Both the position numbers and the translations under genes were made by a program. Under the pieces are notes generated by a model that saw only the letters and a list, made by a program, of their open reading frames with translations, searched no databases and had not been told where the DNA came from. 64,000 nt of DNA from Brachypterus glaber. Its lineage: Eukaryota; Arthropoda; Insecta; Coleoptera; Kateretidae. Of this stretch, positions 13,441-24,141 are shown piece by piece (positions within the stretch are counted from its first letter, which is position 1; the number at the start of each line of letters is the position of its first letter). The stretch lies in contig OY294049.1 of assembly GCA_958510825.1 (NCBI GenBank), positions 32,702,774-32,766,773 on the forward strand. The letters are read 5' to 3'.

Positions 13441-14200
13441 CCATATATATATTATATTAAAAAAAAAAGTTTCATACTTATATGAATATATGTCAAATAT
13501 TATTTATTGTAGTAAATTGACATAACTTATCAAGTTATATTAACCTAGATTATAAAAACTTATTTTTTTCAGTGGTGTAAATTAAGTTTATGAAGCATAT
13601 TAAATATACATTACAAAAATGCCCAAAACTGCTGCTTAACTGTGTAAGTTTGTTGTCATCCTTCCAAATTAATAAAACCATAAAATATTTAGCACGCTTA
13701 GCATTTATGTCACATTGTCACCTACTAATTTAAAGCATACTGTTTAAATAAACCAATTATTTATTTTTTAACTATTATCATACCAAATATTGTTTATCTT
13801 AATCTTCATAAGCAAGACGCTTAATATAATTTTACAGTTATACATATAATATATTGTATTATTAAAGTAAATATTAAAATTTAATAAAATATTTGTTTAC
13901 ACACTTAAAATTTTTATTACATTAAAAATAATGAAAATACATGTACTAAATTTTTGAGTTTTGGTTAATTTAGTTTGTTTTTTTAACTGGGTTGGTTTAA
14001 TTTGATCCAAAAAACGGCATCATCTTCATAATAAATAAATATACCATTAGTTTTGGTTGGGTACATTAACAATTCACCAGCATGTTTAAGTTTTTAAGAA
14101 AACTATTGATTGGTAGATTTCAATATACCAGTTTTCCGATAACTGGATAACATTTATCTGATAACTGGTAAATTGACCGTTAGGTATAGATAGAATATTT
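13441..14200. other. 3' flank of sugar transporter A
   Basis: AT-rich sequence holding only the downstream flank of the minus-strand transporter. No further exon is visible; AATAAA-type signals are too frequent in this composition to choose one. Confidence 0.4.
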
Positions 14201-15516
14201 CTATGTCTTATTACCATTTAATTCTTGTTGTATCCTTTCGAAGGTTTTGCCTTTGGTTTCTGGTAGGAAAAATACGAAAAACAGTATTGAAATAAATGTT
14301 ACTGATGCAAAGCCGTAAAATGGCACTGCCATACCAAAGTAAGAAGAAGTAAACTGATAAAATTTTGTACTTAATATCATCATAACAGAAAATATAACAC
14401 TTCCAATAGATAATGCTTTACTTTTAATACTTGCAGAATACAGTTCACTAATTAATATATTCATACCACAACCAAATCCGGGTTGGAAGCCCAGAATAAA
14501 GAGCATAAACAATACCAATGGAAGAAATGAGACCTGAGATGTATCTATTGAGGTGTTATCTCTTAAAGTAAAAAATATACCTAAGCCTAATAACACCAAA
14601 AAACATGAGGAACTAGAAAATATGTATAATGGTTTTCTTCCAAATTTATCTATAGTACTAGTAGAAATAATATTTCCGACCATTTGGGTTCCTAAAACTA
14701 AAGAAGATCCTAAAACAGGAGAAAAGTTGGTACCTTCTTTAATCAAAATTTGCAGATAAATAGAAAATGCCGTAAGTCCTGTAAATTGCTGAAAGATTCT
14801 AGTGAAAAGTAAAATCAAAAAGGCTTTTCGGTTTGATTTGATTTTAAAAATATCTGAATATTTTCCAGATTCGCTCATTTGACGATTTACATCATGCGTA
14901 ATTTGATCCATTTCTTTTTGAATATCTTTTTTCCTGCGTAAAAATTGAAGTGCTTTTTCAGCGTTTCCTTTTTCCTGCTTCATTATATAATAATACGGCG
15001 TTTCTGGCATTTTCGTAAATGTTAGAACGAATAAAACCGTAAAAGACAAACCAATTAAAGCTGTTGTGTGTATATCAACATATGAGCCCAATACGTTAAT
15101 AAAAAGTTTTCCGAGTAGGTATAATAAAGGGACTACTGTTCCTAACATTCCTCTAATTTTAGGTTCTGAAACTTCTGCTATATACAGGGGAATAATGCAT
15201 AATGATCCTCCTTCACCCATTCCTCCAAATACTCTTCCAAAATACAACAATAGCTTCTCATAATACGAAAAATAAAGCAGAATGCAGTTAAATAGCTGTG
15301 GTACCGCAAGACTTAATATAGTTTTTTTCCTGCCAATAATATCCACCAAAGATGCCGATAAAATTCCTCCGATTATATTTCCAAATGGCCCAATAATTGC
15401 TATATAGGATAACTCCTCATCATTTATGTCAAAAGGGTATTCGTCTGATAATAACTTAAGTAAAGAAGGTCCAGGCCAGCCTCCATGTATGCCCGCAATA
15501 AATAATGATATTGAAA
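14201..15516 (-). CDS. MFS sugar transporter, facilitated trehalose transporter Tret1-like (copy A), main exon
   Basis: A single large 3' exon of 437 complete codons plus stop. It opens at a TTTTTTAG acceptor (15518-15517), is read in phase with SISLFIAGIHGGWPGPSLLK, and ends PETKGKTFERIQQELNGNKT. MFS sugar-porter signatures are present: VDIIGRK after TM2, GRVFGGMGEGG in TM4, PETPYYY at the start of the central loop, FQQFTG in TM7, DKFGRKPLY after TM8 and PETKGKT at the end. The family moves trehalose or glucose across the plasma membrane by facilitated diffusion. The N-terminal exon, with the start codon and the start of TM1, is missing from what I could find; it should lie to the right. The in-frame TTG at 15349 is not the start, since similarity continues upstream of it. 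Copy B at 22805 is a paralogue with the same intron phase. The substrate is inferred from family only. Confidence 0.88.
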
Positions 15517-16063
15517 CTAAAAAATACGGAAAATATTATTGGTACGACAAAATAGGTCCCAAAACGACAGAAAGGTTTAATTAAATAACGACAAAAAATT
15601 CGGCGGGTTTTTTATTATGGCCTATGGCCTGTGGTCTGTGGCCTGTGGCCACTGTAATGCTTTTCGTGACAAAATTTATGAGTTTCGAGTCATAAGAAAT
15701 TTTCATTGTCAGTATGTATTAGCAATGACAGAATAGATAATATCAACGACCAAATTGTTTTTATCAGCGACAATTCTCAAAAAAATTTAAACGACTGAAA
15801 AGGGTAGATGAACAACAGAAAAGGGTAAAAGAGCAACAGAAAAGGGTAAATGGAAAGCAAAAAAAAAAGGAACACCATGACTTATTAAGAAATTAAACGA
15901 CAGAATGAGGTTAAACGAACTTAAAGATGTCTATTTAAAAAAATAATCGAGTATTCCTATGCATTACCTAAAAATATTTCATAATGGACATGGAAACATA
16001 ACAATTATAAATAAAATTATATGCGAAATAATTGTTTTTATTACTAAAAAATGGTTAATATTG

Positions 16064-16147
16064 TTTATCCACGGCCGTGATTAATAGGCCTATTAATCAC
16101 GGGTCTGTAGAAATAAACCGTTTAAACTTTAAACGGCCGTGGATAAA
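16064..16147. repeat. Outer inverted repeat enclosing two hairpins
   Basis: Outer arms TTTATCCACGGCCG (16064-16077) and CGGCCGTGGATAAA (16134-16147) are perfect inverses. Inside are a perfect 28-bp palindrome at 16075-16102 centred on AGGCCT and a second one at 16118-16136 (CCGTTTAAA, C, TTTAAACGG). The outer and inner pairings overlap by a few bases, so they may be alternatives. Confidence 0.85.
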
Positions 16148-16164
16148 GTATAGTATTCTACTCT

Positions 16165-16362
16165 CGTATAATAGCTATTAATCAATGAGGGTGAATTTCG
16201 GGACACGATCCGTTAGACGAGTGGCCTAATCACCCTATTCGGGTGAATTTTGGGACACGATCCGATAGGCGAGTGGCCTAATCACCCTATTCGGGTCAAT
16301 TTTGGGACTTTTCAATCACCCGAAAATTCACCCTCATTGATTTATAGCAGTTATTATACACT
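16165..16362. mobile_element. Small inverted-repeat element with 52-bp internal tandem
   Basis: Left arm GTATAATAGC...ATCAATGAGGGTGAATTTC and its inverse at the right (GAAAATTCACCCTCATTGAT...TTATTATAC). Inside, a 52-bp unit beginning GGGTGAATTT starts at 16189, 16241 and (partial) 16293. Confidence 0.65.
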
Positions 16363-17417
16363 TATTGAATAATATACTATTTTTCACTACTAGCTTTAGA
16401 ATATACCATTATTTATCATGTTTTCAGATTGTGAAATAAATTTTCTTCACCTATAGCAATAATAATTTTTTCTCTGCTATTAGGAGTAAATTTTATAAAC
16501 AATTGATTTCTGTCCTTTAGATTTTTCAGTTCTTTGTGCAATTTTTACTAATTAAACCCAAGAAAATAGCTTTAAATAACTTTTTATTAATTAAATATAA
16601 TTAATTATAATTATTACCAATTAATACAATCAATAATTAGCTAAATATTAAGAAAAAAAAAAGAAAAAAAAACTAAATTTTTAAACCTTGGTTTAAAGTA
16701 TTTATTTGAGCAAATGTCATTGATCAAGGCTACTAGATTTTTATGAAATATCATTTCTGTTAATAATTTATTTTATTATTTAAATAAAAATAGTTAAATA
16801 GTGCTAGTAGTGAAAAAACTAATATATAAACTTCGGTAGAGAAAACTATTATACTCTCGCACTCTTAAATTCAGCTCGGGATTTAATATGCTCGACTATA
16901 AAAAATGTATTCTCTACCTTGTTATATAATTACTATTATACTGTTTTTATAGGATTCGCTCTATGTTTTCATTTATGACGTTCATTTAATTTTTTGCTGT
17001 CCACCTTTTTTGACGCGAAAATAGCTATTCTGTCGTGCAAATACCTATTCTGTCGTGAGAATACCTTTCTTGTCGTTCATTTACCTTTTTAGTTGTTCAT
17101 TTCCTTGTTTTGTCTGTTATCAAGACCTTAAGGTCTTTCTTAAGGCCTTCTAGTCGTGCGGTTTATTGTAGGTAATCCTAAAAAATTAAAGTTTCTGTTG
17201 TTAAAATCTAAATAGAACTAGAGGTGTTCCCAGGTGTAACCCAAAAATTGGCAATAGAAAATTTTGAAAACTAAAATATTCGTAGTTATAATTAACGATA
17301 TAATCTTTAAATTTGAAAATATGACTATGGTTCCTAATAATTTAAATTACTTTTAAATTAAAAAAAAAAAATAAAATTAAAATTAAAAAACCAAAATAAT
17401 TTTCAAAAAACTTTTGC

Positions 17418-17829
17418 AATGGAGCTCTCTACAACTAGAATTATGAAACAAAATACGTCTACCCTATCTCTATCTCATTTGTGCTACACTTTCCAGCCAA
17501 CGAAATAAATATTGTATTTGTTTTTCATACAACAAATGCAGTATTTATTTGGTTGGCCGGAAAGTGTAGCAGTGAGAGACGAACGAACATAGCTAATGTG
17601 AATCTGTAGAATAAGATAATTCTACTAAAATTTAGATGGCGCCAGTAATTTCTTTAATAAAATAAATATAGTTACACTTTTCGCCCGGCCAAGTAAATAT
17701 TGTATTTATTCAACAAAGAACAAATACAGAATTTGTTTGGTTGGGTGGAAGTGGGAGTGTATGTATGTCTTCTATCCTTCTTGGGTAGAACTTTTGTCCC
17801 TGTCTAATCTAATGGGAGAAATCTCCATT
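17418..17829. mobile_element. MITE-like element, copy 2 of 2
   Basis: 412-bp copy of the element at 4216-4618. It starts AATGGAGCTCTC and ends ATCTCCATT. The internal hairpin around TGCTACACTTTCC is retained. A further fragment containing TTATTTGGTTGGGTG is at 24418-24435. Confidence 0.65.
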
Positions 17830-18480
17830 AAAAAACTTCACCCGATAAATTATTTGTTTTTTGGTTTTAAATTAATATTTACCTTATAAGCAAAGAAACT
17901 GAACAAAACACTGAGTGTTTTTTAAAGTCGAAGCAAAAGTAAATAATGTAAATAATGGCGAACCATGTATATTATTTATTTATATTCATAAAATTTTAGC
18001 TCCCAAAATGGTTATTTTGTATTGTAACTTTTTTAATTTTCACTGTACATTTTTAAATTTCTAAGTGCACAAATCATATTTCCAACTACACAATTTGTGT
18101 TTTTAAAACTAAACGGTAAAAAAATACTATCATTTATTTGATTTTTTACTTGCCTGAGAAAACGACTACAATTTGTGTAATATTTTTTCCATCATTAGCA
18201 CTGCTTGGTATTATCATTTTCTACAAAATTCTAACACATCTGTTTGTGTAGATTACTTGTCATAAATTAAAATATTAACAAATAAATATTCTTGGTAAGA
18301 AAGCTTAAAATATACAGATAGAGATTTTTTTTTAATTTTATTCACATTGTTTTGTTACAAAGTTAATATTATGTTAAGAACTTTTGATACTCAGTTTGAT
18401 AAAAACTTACAACAGTTAACTAACAATTATAACTATAAAATTATCATAAAGAATTACACAGTCACACAAAAAAAATAATA
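17830..18480. other. Gene-free AT-rich stretch
   Basis: No exon, inverted repeat or tandem structure stands out. It lies between the two transporter exons and could hold the missing 5' exon of copy A. Confidence 0.35.
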
Positions 18481-18770
18481 TCCAGAGACTACTGCCGTGC
18501 TAAGCTGAAAGGTCCTATCTACATAGGTTTAACATACACAGATAGGACCTTTCAGCTTAGCAGGACAGACTAGACCAATGCATTTTTATATTTTCGGGGT
18601 CGCTGATACCGAATCTGACCTCCATCAGAACGCAAAAGTGCAAAAATTCCTCGAATTTAGATGTTTTTAAGTGTAGAAAAAATTCTGACCTGATGGAGCA
18701 ATTCTGATCTCAGATTCGATTTCAGCGACCCGAAAATATAAAAATGAGTTGGTCTAGTCTCTGGCACATA
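18481..18770. mobile_element. Foldback element interrupted by a 75-bp hairpin insertion
   Basis: The left arm CCAGAGACTA...GACCAATGCATTTTTATATT and the right arm (AATATAAAAATGAGTTGGTC, TAGTCTCTGG) are inverses; both also carry forms of TTTCGGGTCGCTGA. The left arm is split by 18492-18566, a hairpin with perfect 23-bp arms (18498-18520 and 18540-18562). The insertion is flanked by AGACTA on both sides (18486-18491 and 18567-18572). Confidence 0.75.
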
Positions 18771-21700
18771 ATTTTTTTTTGGGTGACAATTTCACATAAC
18801 AACATAGTTTGAAACACAATATTTATTCATTTTATCAATTGGAATATGAAACTATAGAACATAAATGAAAGAAACACTCTCTGAACTGCGTGTGGCGCCA
18901 TCTAGCAACGAGAATAAATTACATTATTGTATTCATTTAATTAAAGTTCTTGCATTCATTTAATTAATGTTTAACTCTATTTTTCGTAGAATTTAAGTAT
19001 TTAAGTACTAAAGACGGCGCATAAACTGGCTTTATTTAAACATAACCTAAAAATTAATTTTTTACTAATACCTTTGCACTCTGCTAATACCTTATGACGG
19101 CGCTACATCTATAAACGAGTAGATATATTTTCATAATAGCCAAGAATGATTTATAAGATAATAACTTTTCAATTAATTTAAATATCAGGGCAGGCCGAGT
19201 TTGTTTTCTCTTGGTCAGTAATAAAAACTGTTAACTGGTTTTTTAATAACTATAACAATACACTACTTTCTTAAACAGTGCGAGTAATGCGCTTATTGTA
19301 ATATGATTATGAATAAACTCCAATTAATGTATAAATTACGTTGTACTAAAATAATAAATTGAAGTTTGTATAAGTTATAATTATAAGTTGTCAGTCATGA
19401 TGAGTACTGAGTCATCATTGGAGATACCAGGTTAAGAAAATAACACGACGATATAATTTATTTATTACTCTATTTATTACAATATAAATATTGCACATAG
19501 CTTTATAATAATATAAACTTATAGTCGTGACATTTTAAGAATGCGAATGGTAGGAATTATCACGGACCAACTTAATATTATCTATCTCTTTTATTACTAC
19601 GGCGTATCACAAAACGAGCGCTAAAACGTTGGTTTGGTTTGGTTTGGTGATACACCGTACGTCATTAGGAAATTACGCTCACTCTAAAGGAATTCAACAA
19701 GAATATCAGCGAACGGCGCGTCGCGACGCGTCGTAGCTTAAAATGTGTACAGTCAACATCTCATAGGCACCGTGTTTTCTTATTTCATTTATTTTTTCTG
19801 TGGTTTAAAAGTGATTTTATAAATAATGCCACTGGTCGAATCCACACTCCAGCCCTCGCTCCAGCCGTTATAGGGCACTACTTAAAACGGACCGCATTCG
19901 CAATCCTAAAATGACACGACTTTATATTTTATAAACAAATAAAAAATTACAGTATAAGCTCGATAATGTGACCTGGGTATACAGGATGTCCAGTAAATGA
20001 TGTCATTAATTTTAAGGGGTGATTCTACATAAGAAAATAAAAAAAAAGTTCCTATAAACATATGTCTAAAAATGCGTCGTAAGGGAGTTAAGCCCCTTTG
20101 AAAGTGGCTAAAAAATAAGGTTTTTATTTAATAATAATAATAATAATAGCAACTCAGGAACGCTTTGAGATAAAGCAACGAGGTTTTGAATGTAAACTAA
20201 CCTTAATAAGGCCCATCTTCGTATACTATCTTCATGTTTGAATATTTATAACTTGATTGTTATTAATATATGAAAAAAAATATTCAAACAAAAAATTTTT
20301 TCCTTGACAAAATTGGTTATACATTTTTATCGTAAGATCTGGACCTCAGAGTCAGATGGTATTAAGTTACGTTTTTAAAATGATTATTACTTATTCCGAA
20401 TAAAAAAAAGCGGGAAGTTTTAAATAAGAATCACTCATATACCTAAAATAGCAAAAAAATGGACTTAATACCATATGGCTCTGAGGTCCAGATGAACAGT
20501 CGCATTAATTTGAACAGCTCCGGTTTTTTTTGTGTTCACAGTATCGAGCTTGTACTCTATTTAAATTTAATTTAATATCTTGTTATAGAGAGGATTAAAA
20601 TTATACCTATTACACTTTAAATACGAATATATACCAATAAAATAAATATTTAAATAAATATACACTAAAACAATAAAGTTGTAATCAAAAAATTTATTTA
20701 TTTATGTATTTATTTATACTCGTTAGGGGCCTATAAGTATTTTAAACCATAAAGTATAACTACAACTACAAATTTCGGTGCTTTCCAACTAAATAACAAT
20801 TCAATTCTTTTAGCTAGAAACTTTTCTATTTGCCGATCAGTATAATAAAAAAAAATGGTAGTTTCACGCTAAATCCAAAAAGAATCATTTTAAACATTGT
20901 ATTTATGAGAAATGATCATAAGCTCATTTTATTATTGCTTTAAAGTAAAGTGAGATTTTTATATGTTTATGTTTATTAAAGATCCTTGATATAGAGGGCT
21001 ATTCAGAAATAGGGTCCTTAATTTTAAGGGGTAATTCTACATATGAAAAAAAGTTCCTATAAACATATGTCTAAAAATGCTTCGTAAGGGAGCTAAGCCC
21101 CTTTGAAAGTGGCTAAAAAATTCGGTTTTTATTTAATAACTCAGGAACCCTTAAGGATATAGCAACGAGGTTTTGCACGTGAACTAATCTTAATAAGACC
21201 TATCTTCGTATGTTATTTTCATGTACTTATTTTAATCAGAGGTGTGCGAAACGGGATGATCTTACCAGTTTTTTGTCCCAAACATTTTTCTGTGTATCAG
21301 GTCAAAATACATAAAAAGGTACTCTTGTTATAATACTGTAAGATTAACTGTTTTCGAGAAAAATCCATTTGAAGGTTTGAGGAGGAAAAATTAAATACTA
21401 AAATATTGAAAACCAAAAATCAATGATGCAGGGTTATTCTATATCAAAAACTAAGAAAAAAAGTTTCTACACATGTAGGTCGAAAAAGGGGTTTTAAAGC
21501 TACTATGGCCCATAAAATTGGTGCCTTTTTAGGAGACCAAAGCTCCCTTAGGATTGATTTTTGGAAGTACCTGTATATGAGGTTTTTTTTCCTAGTTTTT
21601 AATGTACATTCAAAGGGGCCTAGCTCCCCTACGACACATATTTGGACATATGTTTATAGGAACTTTTTTCATATTTTCCTTTGTAGAATCACCCCTTGAA

Positions 21701-22804
21701 ATTGTTGACCCTATTTCTAAATAACCCTGTATAATGATGGGAAGTCCCCATTGGGGACCATCTAGGATAGCTTTTGTTTCATAAATATATTTTTTCAGAC
21801 CCGTACGATTGAAAATGTTAATAATATTAACCATTTATGATAAAAATTTGGACCTCAAAGACCATCCCTATATTTGACTTTCCCCTCGTTACGAGCCTCG
21901 TTACTAAATAATTACGTTAAGCTGTCAGTTAATGCTCTTTCCAATAAAAAAAAACATAAAACCTAAAAAAAAACTTTTTCTATTAAATTTTTTTGTTGAA
22001 GGTTTATTTAACAATTTTTAAACCTGCGTCAATAATAATATTTTTAAAGCTGCATCAGTATATTTACATTAATTAAAAAAATAGCGTGGGGGAATTATAC
22101 CCCCTTCACCTGATCCCACTTCATCGAGTTGGAGCTGACCGTCTTTCTGCGTTACGTAATCAATAGATGAACCCTCAGGTTTCTTATATTAGTTTCTTTT
22201 TTTTCTATAATAAAGACGGTAAATCTGGAATAATGGCTAGATTTTTCGAGATTTTCGAGATTTTTTGAGAATCTGCCGCATATTACAATTTACAGTTTTT
22301 TCTTCCAAATATAAAACTAACCTCAAAAATATAAAATTAGTGTTCTGTTTTAAAACCAAAGTTTTGCCGGTAAATGAAATAAAGTTTTATAATATTTATA
22401 TTATAATTTTACAATATTTATATTTCGAAAATCGGAAACTTTAAAATATGACATTAAGCATACTTAATACTAATTTTGTTTTTTCGTAAGTTTTTAGTTT
22501 TAATATGCGGATATATGTATACTAAAAAAGTCGCTAATGTGGAATACCATACCGTGTATTAAGCGAATGTATGTTACTTTTGTCGCTAATTTTCGGCATT
22601 ATATTTTAATAAGTAATAATAAAATGTTTTCTCATTACATTAAAATGTTTACTTTTTTATTTTTTAAGTATTAATCTACAAAACATGGCTATTACACATA
22701 ACCTTCCGTTTTATTGAACCTAAAAAATGCACACTCTTTATTTAAACCGCTATAAAATAAATGTGTTCCATATTTACCACCTTTACTCTAATATATTTCC
22801 AGTA
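18771..22804. other. Intergenic and possible intron sequence between the two transporters
   Basis: No supported exon. An inverted repeat at about 20335-20490 is marked by GATCTGGACCTCAGAG and CTCTGAGGTCCAGAT. A TAAGGGAG-family copy lies at 20015-20160. A larger palindromic element of that family spans 20995-21735. The N-terminal exon of copy A may be here but was not recognised. Confidence 0.4.
20995..21735. mobile_element. Palindromic TAAGGGAG-family element
   Basis: The left end TCAGAAATAGGGTC followed by TTTTAAGGGGTAATTCTAC is answered by AGAATCACCCCTTGAAA and GACCCTATTTCTAAATAACC at the right. Both halves carry the CGTAAGGGAG / CTCCCTTA-type core, so it is a foldback of two family copies in inverted orientation. 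No protein. Confidence 0.6.
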
Positions 22805-24141
22805 TCAACAATTTCCTTTACAATTCATAACTTTTGTACCTTTTAATTCTTGTTGTATCATCTCTAATGTTTTCCCTTTTGTCTCAGGTACAAAAAATTT
22901 AAAAAATAAAACCCCAAAAAACTGGATAATTGAAAAACAGTAGAACGGCACAGCACTACCAAAATTTGTGGTAGTAATCTGATAAAATTTGGTACTAGAC
23001 GTCATGAAAAAGGCCATAAAAACACTGCCTACAAAAGAAAATTTGGATTTAATACTTGCCGAACATATTTCACTGGCTAAAATTGGTATTCCACCTCCTA
23101 ATCCAAATTGATAGCAAAAAATAAAAGTCAAAAGTAAAATTACTGGAATCCAATTATATTCCAATAGTTTTATATCCGTATACTCTTTGAGCGTAAAGTA
23201 TATACCTAGACTTAAATGTATAAGACAGGTAAAAATGCTGGATAATACGAACAAAGGCTTTCTTCCATATCTATCAATAAGAAATGTAGATATAAAATTC
23301 CCAGTCATTTGCATTAAAATAAATAGAGAAGATCCTACAACTAGAGAAAAATTCGTAGCCTCATTGAGAATAATTTGTATGTACATGCCTATTGCAGTGC
23401 ACCCACTGAACTGTTGAAAAAATCTACCACCAATAGCAATGAAAAGGGCTTTTTTGTTTGAATCTACAGTGAATAAATCGGAAAACTTCCCAGATTCTGA
23501 CATTTGCCTATCTACATCATGCCTTAACTCAGTAAATTCTTTTTTTACGTTCTCTTTTCTTTTTAAACACTGTAATGCTTCCTCAGCTTCGTCTACTTTA
23601 TTTTTCATCAATAAATAATAAGGACTTTTTGGTACATGCATGAATAGAAATATAAATATTATTGTAAATAATAAACAAATCAAAGCAGTATTGTAAATAT
23701 CTAAATAAGATCCTACTATGTTTATAAATAGTCTTCCAAAAATATAAAATAATGAAATTGATGTTCCTAAACTTCCTCTGATGTCCGGATCTGTTACTTC
23801 TGATATAAATAATGGTACAATTGCTAGGGCAGCTCCCTCAGCTATACCACCGCATATCCTTCCAACATATAGCAGAGATTTTAAGTAATAACTAAAATTC
23901 AATAGAATAAAGTTTAAAATTTGAGGTATTGCTAACAATAAAATTGCATATTTTCTTCCTATTTTATCTACAAACAATGATCCTAGTATTCCTCCAAATA
24001 AATGACCTGATGGACCAGCAATTGCTACATACGATAATTCTTCTTCTGATATATCAAATGGAAATTCTGGAGATAAAATTTTTAGTAAAGACGGACCTGG
24101 CCATCCCCCGTGAATCCCTGATATAAAAAGTGAAAGGCAGC
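22805..24141 (-). CDS. MFS sugar transporter, facilitated trehalose transporter Tret1-like (copy B), main exon
   Basis: Large 3' exon of 444 complete codons plus stop, opening at a TATATTTTAG acceptor (24143-24142) and in phase with CLSLFISGIHGGWPGPSLLK. Motifs: VDKIGRKYA after TM2, GRICGGIAEGAA in TM4, PKSPYYLL at the central loop (the usual PESP is changed to PKSP), FQQFSGCTAIGMY in TM7, DRYGRKPLF after TM8 and PETKGKTLEMIQQEL near the C-terminus. It ends with a short extension, GTKVMNCKGNC. The intron interrupts the protein at the same residue and phase as in copy A, and the two align throughout, so they arose by tandem duplication. The first exon, with the start codon, was not located to the right. 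The role is uptake or export of trehalose or another sugar at the plasma membrane, by family inference. Confidence 0.88.

Larger units (their letters stand above)
15550..17115. mobile_element. Composite foldback region with CGACAGAA motifs
   Basis: The left side carries the word family ACGACAGAAAGG / CAACAGAAAAGGGTAAA (15555-15590, 15795-15910). The right side carries its inverse, CCTATTCTGTCGT and related words (17020-17110). Between them sit a G/C-rich tandem GGCCTGTGG tract (about 15617-15652), the palindrome at 16064-16147 and a smaller inverted-repeat element at about 16165-16362. No coding sequence. It starts about 35 bp upstream of the transporter A exon. Boundaries and class are uncertain. 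Confidence 0.45.

Noticed and set aside
15349..15349. TTG at 15349 as start of sugar transporter A
   Set aside because: Family similarity continues 55 codons upstream in the same frame to a splice acceptor.
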